This document shows positions 28,849 through 39,500 of a stretch of 64,000 nt of DNA, in pieces. Every line of letters starts with the position of its first letter. The stretch's first letter is position 1. Location of the stretch: assembly GCA_027533385.1 (NCBI GenBank), contig JAPZUE010000040.1, positions 98,493 through 162,492 on the forward strand, in the 5' to 3' direction. A model generated the notes under the pieces. The model was not told the origin of the DNA and searched no databases. It saw only the letters and a program-made list of their open reading frames with translations. Both the position numbers and the translations under genes were made by a program. The DNA is from Rhizobium sp. (lineage in GTDB: Bacteria; Pseudomonadota; Alphaproteobacteria; Rhizobiales; Rhizobiaceae).

Positions 28849-29721
28849 TCAGGCGGCCTCCATGCCGGTGGCGGCCGCTTGGCCGATGATGCGGTTGTCG
28901 AGAAGCTTGGTCTTGCCGAAACGGACATAGAGCAGCACAAGGGCATTCCCGTGGACCGTCTCGATGCGTTCCAGCGTGCGCGGATCGCGGATGGCAACGA
29001 CTTCCGGCTCCGCGAGCGGTTCGGTGCGCAGGAAGTCGATCAGCCTGGCCTCGAGGGTCTCAACGTCGCGAATGCCGGTCAAGAGAAGGCGCTCGGCCTC
29101 GGCCAGCGTCTTCGGTACGATGACGGCCGCAGCACGTTCTGCAGGCGACAGATAGACATTGCGCGAGGAGCAGGCGAGGCCATCGGCTTCGCGCACCGTC
29201 GGAACAGGCACGACGCGGACGGGCTGGGCCAAGTCCTCGACCATCTTCTGGATGATGGTCACTTGCTGATAGTCTTTCTCACCGAAATAGGCGGCATCCG
29301 GCTGGACGATGTTGAAGAGCTTGGTCACGACAGTCGCCACGCCGGCGAAATGACCCGGACGTGCCTCGCCTTCGAGCTCCGAGCCGAGTTTTGGCAGATC
29401 GACGACGGTCTGCATCGGTTCGGGATACATGTCCTCGACACCGGGCGCGAAGAGAAAATCGACACCGGCCTCTTCCAGCATGGCGCTGTCGCGCGCCAGA
29501 TCGCGCGGGTATTTTTCAAGATCCTCGTTCTTGCCGAACTGCAGCGGGTTGACGAAGATCGAGACGACGGTGACGTCGTTTTCAGACTTGGCGCGACCGA
29601 CCAGGCTCAGGTGGCCCTGATGCAGATAACCCATGGTCGGCACGAAGCCGATCACCTGGCCGGCACGGCGGCGGGGCGCGAGCTTCTGTCGCAAAGCGGC
29701 GATCGTGGTGACGATTTCCAT
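28849..29721 (-). CDS. panC: Pantothenate synthetase PanC
   Basis: Joins pantoate and beta-alanine using ATP. 290 residues. The HIGH-like nucleotide motif is in [14 protein letters not shown], with [18 protein letters not shown] and [15 protein letters not shown] downstream. It heads the panC-panB pair, which is a single transcription unit on the minus strand. Confidence 0.97.
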   Translation of the reverse strand: MEIVTTIAALRQKLAPRRRAGQVIGFVPTMGYLHQGHLSLVGRAKSENDVTVVSIFVNPLQFGKNEDLEKYPRDLARDSAMLEEAGVDFLFAPGVEDMYPEPMQTVVDLPKLGSELEGEARPGHFAGVATVVTKLFNIVQPDAAYFGEKDYQQVTIIQKMVEDLAQPVRVVPVPTVREADGLACSSRNVYLSPAERAAAVIVPKTLAEAERLLLTGIRDVETLEARLIDFLRTEPLAEPEVVAIRDPRTLERIETVHGNALVLLYVRFGKTKLLDNRIIGQAAATGMEAA

Positions 29722-29810
29722 GACCGGCGTCCTCCCTGTCTTGTCGTTGGCTCGGCTCTAGCGCTTGCCGCTAAAAAAGGCAATCGCACGGATCCTCAGC
29801 AGAAATGTCC

Positions 29811-30437
29811 TCAAGCCGTGATCATGCTGCTGTCGGTGATCTCGACGCCTGCCCGGCGCATCGCCTCGATTGCCTCTTCGACACCCTTCGCGTCGATCCC
29901 ACGGCAGCCATCGGCGATCAGGCGGACCTTGACATCAGGCAGCATGTCGACGGCATCCAGCGCTGAGAACTTGACGCAATAGTCGGTCGCAAGACCCATT
30001 ATGTCGAGCGCGGTCACACCCTTCTGCTTCAGCCAGCCGGAGAGGCCGGTAAGGGCTGCCTTGTCGTTGTCGCGGAAGGCTGAATAGCTATCGACGGCGG
30101 GGTTTTCGCCCTTGCGCTGGATATAGTCGATGTGCGCGGTCTTGAGGTCCGGGTGAAATTCGGCATCTGCCGTACCCTGGACGCAGTGGTCGGGCCACAT
30201 GACCTGCGGCTGCCCGGAAAGCTCTCCCATGTCGAAAGGCATCTTGCCCTCATGCTGGGACGCAAAGCTGCCATGGTTCGCGGGGTGCCAGTCCTGCGAG
30301 GCGACGATCAGATCATAGGCGCGGCTTTCGATCAGGCGGTTGGCGACGGGCACCACCGCGTCACCCTCGGCGACGGGCAGGTTCCCGCCGGGGCAGAAGC
30401 CGTTCTGGATGTCGATGAGCAGCAGGGCCTTGGTCAT
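29811..30437 (-). CDS. pncA: Nicotinamidase PncA
   Basis: Hydrolyses nicotinamide to nicotinate in NAD salvage. 208 residues from ATG 30437, with GGAG upstream; a longer reading to 30614 is not supported. The isochorismatase-like fold shows the catalytic Asp in ALLLIDIQNGF (D9), metal-binding His in SQDWHPANHGSF, DHCVQGT, and the nucleophilic Cys in GLATDYCVKF. It stands alone and is divergent from the following gene. Confidence 0.95.
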   Translation of the reverse strand: MTKALLLIDIQNGFCPGGNLPVAEGDAVVPVANRLIESRAYDLIVASQDWHPANHGSFASQHEGKMPFDMGELSGQPQVMWPDHCVQGTADAEFHPDLKTAHIDYIQRKGENPAVDSYSAFRDNDKAALTGLSGWLKQKGVTALDIMGLATDYCVKFSALDAVDMLPDVKVRLIADGCRGIDAKGVEEAIEAMRRAGVEITDSSMITA

Positions 30438-30684
30438 GATGGTGCTCCAATTCTTGTGCGGCGCAAGATGGCAACCGCAAGCCGTCTTATCAAGGGGATG
30501 GGTCAGATTTCGCAGTCGTAGGATGCGAAGCATGATGGCGCTTGCGGCGATCGGTAGTTCGGTGATCCGGTGCCGGCGGATGGCATCACCACGCTTCGGC
30601 TTCGCACCCGTCAACGGCGCTTACCTGGTTCACTTTCGGCACACTTCGACGTGTCCGGATCTTGTGCCGAAACGGAACGTTAAC

Positions 30685-30704
30685 CATGTGATTCTACACA
30701 CATG
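30685..30704. other. Inverted repeat in the leader of the DUF6074 gene
   Basis: CATGTG (30685-30690) and CACATG (30699-30704) flank 8 bases, and the match continues imperfectly outward (GTTAAC against GGTAAC). It lies about 10 bases upstream of the ribosome site of the next gene, so it could be an operator or an mRNA hairpin. The rest of the 289-bp divergent interval 30438-30726 shows nothing else I can call. Confidence 0.4.
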
Positions 30705-30726
30705 CGGTAACGTGAGGATGTTTCGC

Positions 30727-31005
30727 ATGAGTAGCCAAGCCATGAACGGCCAAACCAACCCGACAATCGCCTTCTTTCCGCTCGCGAACCGTAGGGATCT
30801 GGTCCGCCGTTCAGCGATCGAACTCGATCGCCTGAATGGCTATGCTGCAACCGAGTTCTGGAAGACGACCTGCCGGGGACTTGGAAACGAACTTCTTGCC
30901 CTTGGCTGCCCGGAAGACGAAATGCGCGCCGAGATCATGGATTTTCAGGCTGCGGTTCAAGTCGAATTGATGTGGCTGCATCGCGAGGAAGCGGCCCAGG
31001 GTTGA
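30727..31005 (+). CDS. DUF6074-like small rhizobial protein
   Basis: 92 residues from ATG 30727, with GAGG at 30714-30717 nine bases upstream. The pattern IAFFPLANRRDLVRRSAIELDRLNGYAATEFWKTTCRGLGNELLALG resembles small rhizobial proteins grouped as DUF6074 (FPLxxRxxLVRR, then a Trp/Tyr and a C-terminal VQVELMWL). Predicted helical, soluble. Function unknown. Confidence 0.7.
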   Translation: MSSQAMNGQTNPTIAFFPLANRRDLVRRSAIELDRLNGYAATEFWKTTCRGLGNELLALGCPEDEMRAEIMDFQAAVQVELMWLHREEAAQG

Positions 31006-31119
31006 ACGTCTTGGCTTCATCGCCATAGTTCCTGTTGGCAATGCTGACCGGTGCTTGTGTCCTGTCTTTTCTCTCCGCTAAGACAGCGCCATCACGCATC
31101 CCGTTATGAGCAGCAAGCC

Positions 31120-31719
31120 TTGGCCAAACTCCACTACATCTACGCCACCATGAATGCCGGCAAGTCGACGCTGCTCCTGCAGGCGGCGTATAACTACCAG
31201 GAGCGCGGCATGCGGGTGGCCATGCTGATCAGCGCGCTCGATAACCGGGCCGGCAAGGGCTTCATCGGGTCGCGGATCGGGCTTCGCGCAGAGGCATCCG
31301 CCTTTGGTTCGGAGGCAGATCTGTTTGAAGCCATCCGGGCGGATCACGCCGCGTCGCCGCTCTCCTGCGTTTTCGTCGACGAGGCTCAGTTCCTGACCAC
31401 CGAACAGGTCTGGCAACTCGCCCGCGTCGTCGATTCCCTCGATATTCCCGTCATGACCTATGGTCTGCGCACCGATTTTCGCGGCGAGCTCTTCCCCGGC
31501 TCCAAGGCGCTTCTAGCCATCGCCGATGAACTCACCGAAGCCCGCTCGATCTGCCATTGCGGTCGCAAGGCAACCATGGTGGTGCGCATCGGCGAAGACG
31601 GCAAGGCACAGCGGGATGGCGCGCAAGTTCTGATCGGCGGCAACGAGACCTATACGTCGCTGTGCCGCCGGCATTGGCAACGGGCCTTTGCTGCTGAGGA
31701 AGTCACCGCCGAAGCGTGA
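31120..31719 (+). CDS. tdk: Thymidine kinase
   Basis: Phosphorylates thymidine in the salvage pathway. 199 residues if started at TTG 31120 (MAKLHYIYATMNAGKST), which matches the family's N-terminus; an upstream GTG (31051) would add 23 unrelated residues. The Walker A motif is MNAGKST, the lasso/Walker B region CVFVDEAQFL, then YGLRTDFRGELFPGS. The zinc-binding cysteines are in SICHCGRKA and near SLCRRHW. Together with the de novo thyA further right, the cell has both thymidylate routes. Confidence 0.92.
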   Translation: MAKLHYIYATMNAGKSTLLLQAAYNYQERGMRVAMLISALDNRAGKGFIGSRIGLRAEASAFGSEADLFEAIRADHAASPLSCVFVDEAQFLTTEQVWQLARVVDSLDIPVMTYGLRTDFRGELFPGSKALLAIADELTEARSICHCGRKATMVVRIGEDGKAQRDGAQVLIGGNETYTSLCRRHWQRAFAAEEVTAEA

Positions 31720-31734
31720 CGACGGCCGGTGGGA

Positions 31735-32517
31735 TCAGCGCCCGCGTGAGCGCAGCCTCTGCCACAGGAGCAGGCTTCCCCGGGCGATAACCCGGCTGAC
31801 TTCCAGGTAGGTTCTGTAAGGCAGGACGGTGAGATAGCGCCAGCGCGGCAGCTTGTGGGAATTCATGTCACCCTGAATCTGCGATTCGAAGCCGGTGTCC
31901 TGGCTTGCGACCAGAGGGCTGATGAAGGCGCCCTTCAAACCTGAGAGATATTCGAGATCGAAGGCGATGTCGTAGGCAAGCCGCATGGGCACCAGGTCTT
32001 CTGCGATCCAGCGGGCGGCCTTGCGGTTGATCATGTAGGCGCCCGAGCCCTTTTCACGGGTGAGGGCGATGGCCAGCGAACGGTGGTCCGTCAGCTTGCG
32101 ATAGGGAAATTTCCGGCCGCTGCTCACCGTCGTCAGGCGCAGGATATCCCATGCGTCGCTGTTCCTGGCGGCAGCATCGATCGTTTCAAGAAAGTCCGGC
32201 TCGAACGACACGTCGTCTTCGAGGATGAGGCAGAGATCAGCGTCAGAGGCGAGGAAGCGGCGCGCACATTCGACGTGGCTGAGATAGCAGCCGACTTCGC
32301 CATATTTCATGCGGCGGCCATGGAGCAGCTTGTAGGAGAGTTCGGAGAATTCCGGGATCGGGAAGCTGAGATTACGACCGATGACAGCCGGTACGCGTTC
32401 CGCATGAATGCCAGCGGCTGCGGTCTCGCGGTTCATCACCTCCATGCGATCCTCTGCCCCATCCATGTTGATCAGATAGATGGCGAGGTTCAGGCGGCTT
32501 TCCGGAAGGACTTGCAA
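31735..32517 (-). CDS. Glycosyltransferase family 25 protein (LPS/LOS type)
   Basis: 260 residues. GT25 markers: IYLINMDGAEDRMEVMN near the N-terminus, GEVGCYLSHVECARRFL, LILEDDVSFEPDFLE (metal/nucleotide-binding EDD) and GSGAYMINRKAARWI. Such enzymes usually add sugars to lipooligosaccharide or glycoproteins at the cytoplasmic face of the inner membrane. I chose TTG 32517 because GGAGACCGCA lies just upstream; another TTG (32529) overlaps that site. No ATG exists before residue ~18. Confidence 0.85.
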   Translation of the reverse strand: MQVLPESRLNLAIYLINMDGAEDRMEVMNRETAAAGIHAERVPAVIGRNLSFPIPEFSELSYKLLHGRRMKYGEVGCYLSHVECARRFLASDADLCLILEDDVSFEPDFLETIDAAARNSDAWDILRLTTVSSGRKFPYRKLTDHRSLAIALTREKGSGAYMINRKAARWIAEDLVPMRLAYDIAFDLEYLSGLKGAFISPLVASQDTGFESQIQGDMNSHKLPRWRYLTVLPYRTYLEVSRVIARGSLLLWQRLRSRGR

Positions 32518-32595
32518 TGCGGTCTCCAATCAGACGGGCGAACGGCCTGCCTTCTGCGCAATCGGGGTCGAGGCGTCAATAGTCGCCGCGACCGC

Positions 32596-35073
32596 TCACG
32601 CTTTTTCGACGAAGCCGTCGAGCACGCGTTTCTGGCCGGCGCGGTCGAAATCGATGGTCAGCTTGTTGCCTTCGATTGCCGACACGTTGCCGTTACCGAA
32701 CTTGATGTGGAAGACGCGGTCGCCGACGGTGAAGCGGGAGGGTTCGCTCGATGTCGACTTGGCAACCAGTTCGCCGTCTATGGTCTTTGCCCTCGGGCCA
32801 CTTTCGCCATAACCGATCCGCTCCACCGCATGGCCTGAGCGGTTGCCCCAGTTGTCGCGCGTGGCATCGGTTTTGTTGGCCTGGGCACGTTTCCAGCCGG
32901 GCGTCGAATAGCTGTTCTGGAAAGGCTCCTGCTTGTCGAAGCGCGACTGGCCGTAGGGGTTGCGACCGTAACCGCCATAGGAGGTCTCGGCTTCGGCGAC
33001 CTCGACATGCGCCGGCGGCAGCTCGTCCAGGAAGCGTGAAGGCATGGTCGACTGCCAGAGGCCATGGATTCGGCGGTTGGAAACGAACCAGATGTGGCAG
33101 CGGCGCTTGGCGCGGGTGATGCCGACATAGGCGAGGCGGCGTTCTTCTTCGAGGCCGGCGCGTCCGCCTTCGTCGAGGGCGCGCTGGTGTGGGAAGAGAC
33201 CTTCCTCCCAGCCGGGCAGGAAGACGGTTTCGAATTCCAGACCCTTGGCCGAATGCAGCGTCATGATCGAGACGGCGTCGAGGTTCTCGTTGGTCTCGGC
33301 GTCCATGACGAGCGAGACGTGTTCGAGGAAGCCACGCAGGCTCTCGAAGGCTTCCATCGAGCGGATGAGTTCCTTCAGGTTTTCCAGCCGGCCCGGCGCT
33401 TCGGCCGATTTGTCGTTCTGCCACATGGCCGTGTAGCCGCTCTCGTCGAGGATCTGCTCGGCGAGTTCGGTATGCGGCGTGTTTTCGAGCAGCGTCTGCC
33501 AACGGCGGAAGTCGGTTACGACATCGAAGAGCGCCTTGCGGGCCTTCGGCTTCAACTCGTCGGTCTCGATGATGTCGGCGGCTGCCGCGAGCATTGGGAT
33601 GTCGCGGGCGCGGGCGTAGTCGTGCAGATTGCGGATCGTGGTGTCGCCGAGGCCGCGCTTCGGCGTGTTGACGATGCGCTCGAAGGCGAGGTCGTCGGCC
33701 GGCTGGCACACGAGGCGGAAGTAGGCCATGGCATCGCGGATTTCGAGGCGCTCGTAGAAGCGTGGGCCACCGATGACGCGGTAATTGAGGCCGAGCGTGA
33801 CGAAGCGGTCTTCGAATTCGCGCATCTGAAAGGAGGCGCGCACCAGGATCGCCATGTTGTTCAGCGGATGCTGTTGGCGCTGCAGCTGTTCGATTTCCTC
33901 GCCGACGGCGCGGGCTTCCTCTTCCGAATCCCAGGCGGCATGCACGACGACCTTGCCGTCATTGGGATCGACCCGGTCGGTGAACAGCGTCTTGCCGAGG
34001 CGGCCCTCGTTATGGGCGATCAGAAAGCCGGCTGCACCCAGGATGTGCTCGGTCGAGCGATAGTTGCGCTCGAGCTTGATAACCTTGGCGCCCGGGAAAT
34101 CCTTCTCGAAGCGCAGGATGTTGTCGACTTCGGCGCCGCGCCAGCCATAGATCGACTGGTCGTCGTCACCGACGCAGCAGACATTCTGCGGCACGCCGGG
34201 CGGGCGCTGGGCAAGCAATCTCAGCCACATATACTGGGCGGTGTTGGTGTCCTGATACTCGTCGACCAGCACGTATTTGAAACGCTGGTGGTATTCCTTC
34301 AGCACATCGGGATTGGCCTTGAACATCCGGATCGGATGCAGCAGCAGATCGCCGAAGTCGCAAGCATTCAGCGTCTTCAGGCGGTTCTGATAGGCGACGT
34401 AGAGTTCGCGGCCCTTGCCATTGGCAAACGCCCGGGCATCGCCTTCCGGAATCTGGGCCGGATCGAGACCCTTGTTCTTCCAGCCGTCGATCATCTGTGC
34501 GAACTGCTTTGCGGGCCAGCGCTTGTCGTCGAGACCTTCGGCCTGGATGATCTGCTTGATCAGCCGCACGACGTCGTCGGTATCGAGAATGGTGAAATCG
34601 GAGGACAGGCCGACGAGTTCGGCATGCCGGCGCAGCAGCTTGACGCCGATCGAGTGGAAGGTGCCGAGCCAGGGCATGCCTTCGACCGCGCCGCCAACGA
34701 GATGGCCGATGCGCTCCTTCATCTCGCGTGCGGCCTTGTTGGTGAAGGTCACCGCGAGGATCTGGCTCGGGAAGGCCTTTCCCGTTGCCAGGATGTGGGC
34801 GATGCGGGTGGTCAGAACGCGCGTCTTGCCGGTGCCGGCGCCGGCGAGCACCAGAACCGGTCCATCGACGGTCTCGACCGCTTCGCGCTGTTCCGGGTTC
34901 AGCCCCGAGAGATAATCGGGCGCACGGGCCTGATCACGGGCCGCCATTGCGCGCGCGGCGATGCCGAGACCGCCAGGTGCAGGCATGCCGGGTGCGGGCG
35001 CGGTGGACGCGGCCGGCTTGCGCGGCGCGGGCTCTTCATCGAAGAAGGGAATATCGTCGAAACCGTTACTCAT
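32596..35073 (-). CDS. uvrD: ATP-dependent DNA helicase UvrD/PcrA
   Basis: SF1 helicase in nucleotide excision and mismatch repair and in clearing stalled replication. 825 residues from ATG 35073. After a ~55-residue Pro/Ala-rich leader come Walker A LVLAGAGTGKTRVL, Ia AVTFTNKAAREM, DEYQDTN, QSIYGWRGA, IKLERNYRS, TLHSAKGLEFETVFL and VGITRAKRR. The C-terminal ~100 residues include a Tudor-like domain (FTVGDRVFHIKFGNGNV) as in PcrA/UvrD. It is divergent from the RND operon. Confidence 0.96.
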   Translation of the reverse strand: MSNGFDDIPFFDEEPAPRKPAASTAPAPGMPAPGGLGIAARAMAARDQARAPDYLSGLNPEQREAVETVDGPVLVLAGAGTGKTRVLTTRIAHILATGKAFPSQILAVTFTNKAAREMKERIGHLVGGAVEGMPWLGTFHSIGVKLLRRHAELVGLSSDFTILDTDDVVRLIKQIIQAEGLDDKRWPAKQFAQMIDGWKNKGLDPAQIPEGDARAFANGKGRELYVAYQNRLKTLNACDFGDLLLHPIRMFKANPDVLKEYHQRFKYVLVDEYQDTNTAQYMWLRLLAQRPPGVPQNVCCVGDDDQSIYGWRGAEVDNILRFEKDFPGAKVIKLERNYRSTEHILGAAGFLIAHNEGRLGKTLFTDRVDPNDGKVVVHAAWDSEEEARAVGEEIEQLQRQQHPLNNMAILVRASFQMREFEDRFVTLGLNYRVIGGPRFYERLEIRDAMAYFRLVCQPADDLAFERIVNTPKRGLGDTTIRNLHDYARARDIPMLAAAADIIETDELKPKARKALFDVVTDFRRWQTLLENTPHTELAEQILDESGYTAMWQNDKSAEAPGRLENLKELIRSMEAFESLRGFLEHVSLVMDAETNENLDAVSIMTLHSAKGLEFETVFLPGWEEGLFPHQRALDEGGRAGLEEERRLAYVGITRAKRRCHIWFVSNRRIHGLWQSTMPSRFLDELPPAHVEVAEAETSYGGYGRNPYGQSRFDKQEPFQNSYSTPGWKRAQANKTDATRDNWGNRSGHAVERIGYGESGPRAKTIDGELVAKSTSSEPSRFTVGDRVFHIKFGNGNVSAIEGNKLTIDFDRAGQKRVLDGFVEKA

Positions 35074-35228
35074 GCGGCCCAATGTAGTGATTCGGGTTCG
35101 AAAGGCCAGTGACGCCGTTCTGGTTTTATTCCTCGCAGACCGTTGCGCACGGATTTCGGCGGCATTCCGCAGTGTTCCATGTTATCCTGGTGTCTTGATG
35201 GGCTTTCGCCGCAGTGATGGCGCCAGCG

Positions 35229-35244
35229 TTCACACCGGTGTGAA
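35229..35244. promoter_or_regulatory. Perfect 16-bp palindrome, candidate operator
   Basis: TTCACACCGGTGTGAA lies in the 278-bp divergent gap between uvrD and the RND efflux operon, about 108 bases upstream of the pump's first start codon. The length and symmetry suit a dimeric repressor such as a TetR-family protein, the usual regulators of RND pumps, but no such regulator gene is nearby. Confidence 0.5.
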
Positions 35245-35351
35245 AAGGCGCGAGATTACAAATCAGTAAGCTTGCGGTTCTGGCATTGCCACTTCCGGTT
35301 TGTGCCCGATACTTAACTCCCATCATCCAGTTCGACATTTCGGAGCCTTGC

Positions 35352-36593
35352 ATGCCGCTTTGGAAGCAACTCGCTATCAGTATTGCCCTTCTTATCATTG
35401 GTCTCTGTTCCTGGGTCTATTTTTCACCCGGTGCCGGGCAGAGCCTGGTCGCTATGGGCGTGCCGCAGTCTGTCGTCTCGCTGGTCAGCCAGGCTCCTGA
35501 GACGGCAGGGCAGGGCCAAAATGGTCAGGGTGGCCAGGGACAGGGTGCGCAGCAGGCGCAGTCAGGTGGCCAGGGTGCTGCCGGTCAGGGCGGTGGTGGC
35601 CAAGGCCAAGGCAATCGTCGAGGCGGCAATCAGGCAATCCTCGTTGCCACGCAGCCGGTGACCATGGGTGTCGTGAATGATCGTCTGAGCGCGATCGGCA
35701 ATGGTGAAGCCATCGAGGCCGTCACCGTCATGCCGCAGGCCTCCGGAACGATTGCCGAAACCCTGGTTTCCTCGGGCCAGAAGGTCTCGAAGGGCGACGT
35801 TATCGCGAGGCTCGATCGCGAGGAGCAGGTCATTCTCCGCGACCAGGCGGCGGTCGCCTTGCGCAGTGCGACCGAAAAGGCCGAGTCCTATCGCAATCTC
35901 CAGAGCTTCTCCCGACTTGACGTGCTCGACGCGCAGATCGCCCAGGAACAGGCGCAGTTGCAGCTGACGACGGCTGAACTGAACCTCAAGCGCCGAGACA
36001 TCATCGCTCCCATCGATGGCATCATCGGCATCGTCGGCGTCAGCGTCGGCGATAATGTCACCAATTCGACGGCAATCGTTTCTCTCGACAATCGCAGCCA
36101 GCTTCTGGTTGATTTCTGGGCGCCGGAGCGTTTTGCCGCTGCCGTGAAGCCCGGCATGCCGGTCGTGGCGAGTTCCGTTTCGCGCCCGGGACAGATGTTC
36201 CAGGGCAGCGTCGAAGCGGTGGACAGCCGTGTCGACGAGGCGAGCCGGACCATTCGCATCCGGGCGAAGATCGACAATCCGGATGACGTCCTGCGTGCCG
36301 GCATGTCCTTCAACGTCGTGATGCGTTTCCCGGGAGACCGCTATGCCGCCGTTAATCCGCTTGCGGTCCAGTGGGACGGGGAGGGCTCTTTCGTCTGGCA
36401 GATCGTCGATAACAGGTCTGTGAAGACCCGCGTGACCATCGTTCAGCGCAATTCCGACCAGATCCTGGTCGAAGCGCCGCTGAAGGAAGGCGATGTGGTG
36501 GCTGTCGAAGGCCTGCAGCGCGTGCGTGAGGGTGGCACTGTCGAGATTGCCGGTGCGCCTAAGGCCGGATCCGCGGAGGTTGCCACGCGATGA
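35352..36593 (+). CDS. RND efflux periplasmic adaptor (membrane fusion protein)
   Basis: 413 residues from ATG 35352 with GGAG upstream. One N-terminal membrane anchor (about 6-25) is followed by an unusual ~45-residue Gly/Gln-rich linker (about 52-97), then the biotinyl-lipoyl, alpha-hairpin and beta-barrel domains (VTVMPQASGTIAETLVSSGQ, IIAPIDGIIGIVGVSVGD, LVDFWAPERF). The anchor is a membrane span, not a lipobox. It overlaps the pump gene by 4 bases. No outer-membrane channel gene follows, so the channel must be encoded elsewhere. Confidence 0.93.
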   Translation: MPLWKQLAISIALLIIGLCSWVYFSPGAGQSLVAMGVPQSVVSLVSQAPETAGQGQNGQGGQGQGAQQAQSGGQGAAGQGGGGQGQGNRRGGNQAILVATQPVTMGVVNDRLSAIGNGEAIEAVTVMPQASGTIAETLVSSGQKVSKGDVIARLDREEQVILRDQAAVALRSATEKAESYRNLQSFSRLDVLDAQIAQEQAQLQLTTAELNLKRRDIIAPIDGIIGIVGVSVGDNVTNSTAIVSLDNRSQLLVDFWAPERFAAAVKPGMPVVASSVSRPGQMFQGSVEAVDSRVDEASRTIRIRAKIDNPDDVLRAGMSFNVVMRFPGDRYAAVNPLAVQWDGEGSFVWQIVDNRSVKTRVTIVQRNSDQILVEAPLKEGDVVAVEGLQRVREGGTVEIAGAPKAGSAEVATR

Positions 36594-39500
36594 GCTCCAC
36601 AGAGACAGGCTCCGAACAGTCGGGGCGCAGCTTTACCGCCCTCTTCGTCCGCCGGCCGGTCCTGGCCGCCGTTCTCAACACATTGCTGGTCGTCGGAGGT
36701 CTTGCGGCGCTGGCCGGCATCGAAATCCGTGAACTGCCTGATGTCGACCAGCCGGTGATCACCGTCAGCACCGATTATGACGGTGCCTCCGCCGAGACCA
36801 TGGACCAGGAGGTGACTCGGGTGATCGAGGGCGCGGTCGCACGCGTCAGCGGCTTGAAGTCGATGTCGTCGCGCTCCGAATTCGGGTCCAGCCGGACAAC
36901 GCTGGAATTCAACGACAGCGTCGATCTGGCGGTCGCCGCCAATGACGTGCGCGATGCGCTCGGCCGTATCCGCAACCAGTTGCCCGACGACATCGAGGAG
37001 CCGCGCATCGTCAAGGCCGATGCCGATTCGCAGCCGATCATGCGGCTTGCGGTCACCTCGAGCACGCTGTCGATGGAGGATCTGACGCTTCTCGTCGAAA
37101 ACGAGATCTCCGACCGGCTGGCCGCGGTGGACGGTGTTGCCGACGTCCAGATCTATGGTGACCAGGAGAAGGTGTTCCGCATCGACGTCAATCAGGCGGC
37201 GCTTGCGAGCCGTGGCCTGAGCATTGCCGATTTGGCGACGGGGCTGCAGAACGCCTCGCTCGATGTGCCGGCGGGCTCGCTCGAATCGCAGACGCAGGAC
37301 ATCGTGGTTCGCGCCACAGCCAATCTGACGTCGGTCGAGGATTTCGAGCATGTGCTGATTGGAGAGCGGGTGCGCCTGGGCGACGTGGCAACGGTCACGC
37401 TCGGTCCCGATGACGGCTCGACCTCGTTGCGCTCGAACGGAGTGCAGGGCGTCGGCCTCGGCATCATCCGTCAGGCCCAATCGAACACGCTGAATATCTC
37501 CGCCGGCGTTCACGCTGCCGTCGATGCCATGGCAAATGCCTTGCCCGAGGGAACGCGTGTCGTCGTCACCAGTGACGATGCGGTCTTCATTCAGGGCGCT
37601 CTTCACGAGGTGGAACTGGCGCTCGGGCTTTCGGCCCTCATCGTGCTCGTGGTGCTCTATCTCTTCCTGCGCGACTGGCGTGCCACCTTGATCCCGGCGC
37701 TCACCATGCCGGTTGCGCTGATCGGTACCCTGGTTGCGATCTATCTCGTGGGGTTCTCGATCAACATTCTGACGCTGCTCGCAATCGTGCTTGCGACCGG
37801 TCTCGTTGTCGACGATGCGATCGTGGTGCTGGAAAACATAGTGCGTCGCCGGGCCGAAGGCATGGGCCCGCGGGCCGCTGCCGTGCTTGGCACGCAGGAG
37901 GTGTTCTTTGCCGTTCTCGCGACCACGGCAACGCTGGCTGCGGTGTTCATTCCACTGTCGTTCCTGCCAGGACAGCTCGGCGGTCTTTTCCGCGAATTCG
38001 GCTTCGTGCTGGCTTTTGCGGTCTTGCTTTCGTCGGTTACAGCCCTGACGCTCTGCCCGATGATGGCCTCGCGCATGCTGTCCAGACAGAGCGACCATAA
38101 TCGCGGTGTGCTGGGCGCGTTCGGGCGCGGGTTCTCCAGCTTCTACGCCCGTACCCTTCGCGCCTGCCTCGGCAATCCTTTGATCGTCGTTGTGGTCGCC
38201 TCGCTGTTTTCGGGCGCCGCCTATCTCGCCTTCACCACGATCCGTAGCGAGCTGACGCCGCGCGAGGATCGCTCAATGGTGATGATGCGGCTGACGACGC
38301 CGCAGGGTTCGAGCCTTGCCTATACCCGCGACCAGTTGCTGCGGGTTGAAGAGAATCTGAAACCGCTTCGGGACAGCGGCGAGATCCAGAACATCTTCTC
38401 GATATCCGGTCAGGGGTCTTCGAACAGCGCCTTCATGGTCATGACGCTGGCGCCCTGGTCCGAGCGGACGCGCACGCAAGACCAGATCGTTCAGGACGTC
38501 AATGCGGCGGCTGCGAAGGTGCCGGCGCTGCGCGGCAACGTGTTCCAGACGAACAGCCTTAGGATTCGCGGTGCCGGCAGCGGCCTGCAGATGGCCGTGG
38601 TCGGTTCAAGCCACGAGATATTGACCGATGCGGCGCTCAAGATCGTCGAAGCGATGCGCGACCGTCCCGAGTTCCAGACGCCGCGTCTCGACAACGAACC
38701 GACCCAGGCGCAGATCTCCGTCACCATCGACCGTGAACGGGCATCCGATCTCGGCATCAATATCGGGGCGATCGGCACGTCGCTGCAGGCGCTGCTGGAA
38801 GGCCGCTCCGTCACCGACGTCTTTGTCGATGGCAATTCTATCCCGGTCCGGCTGGTTTCCAGCACGCAGCCGATCAACGATCCGACCGATCTCGAAAACA
38901 TCTTCCTGACGACGTCCGACGGGCGGGTGGTGCCAATGTCGTCGATCGCGTCGCTGCAGGAAAAGGCTGTCTCGCCGACGCTGAACCGCGAGCAGCAGCT
39001 TGCTGCCGTCTCCTTCTCGGCGGGGCTTGCCGACGGTGTTGCGCTGGGGGATGCGGTCGAGGCCGTCACGGAGCTGGCACAGCCGCTGCTGCCTCCCGGC
39101 TCGCGTCTCATCCCGCTTGCGGAGGCCGCAACGCTGGAACAGAACAGCTATGGCATGGCGCTGACGTTCGGCTTTGCCATCGCGATCATCTTCCTGGTGC
39201 TGGCGGCTCAGTTCGAAAGCGTCATCTCCTCGCTCATCATCATGGCAACCGTGCCGCTCGGTCTGGCCTGTGCCGCCTTCGCGCTTGTCGTTACGGGCTC
39301 GACGCTGAACGTCTACAGCCAGATCGGGCTCGTGCTGCTGGTCGGGGTCATGGCGAAGAATGGCATTCTGATCGTCGAATTCGCCAATCAGCTGCGTGAT
39401 CGTGGACTGTCCGTGCGCGAAGCGATCGAGACGGCCTGCACCATCCGTTTGCGGCCAGTCATGATGACGATGATCGCGACCGTGCTCGGCGGTGTACCAC

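Noticed and set aside
33064..35112. 682-codon plus-strand frame opposite uvrD
   Set aside because: Shadow of uvrD, for the same reasons.
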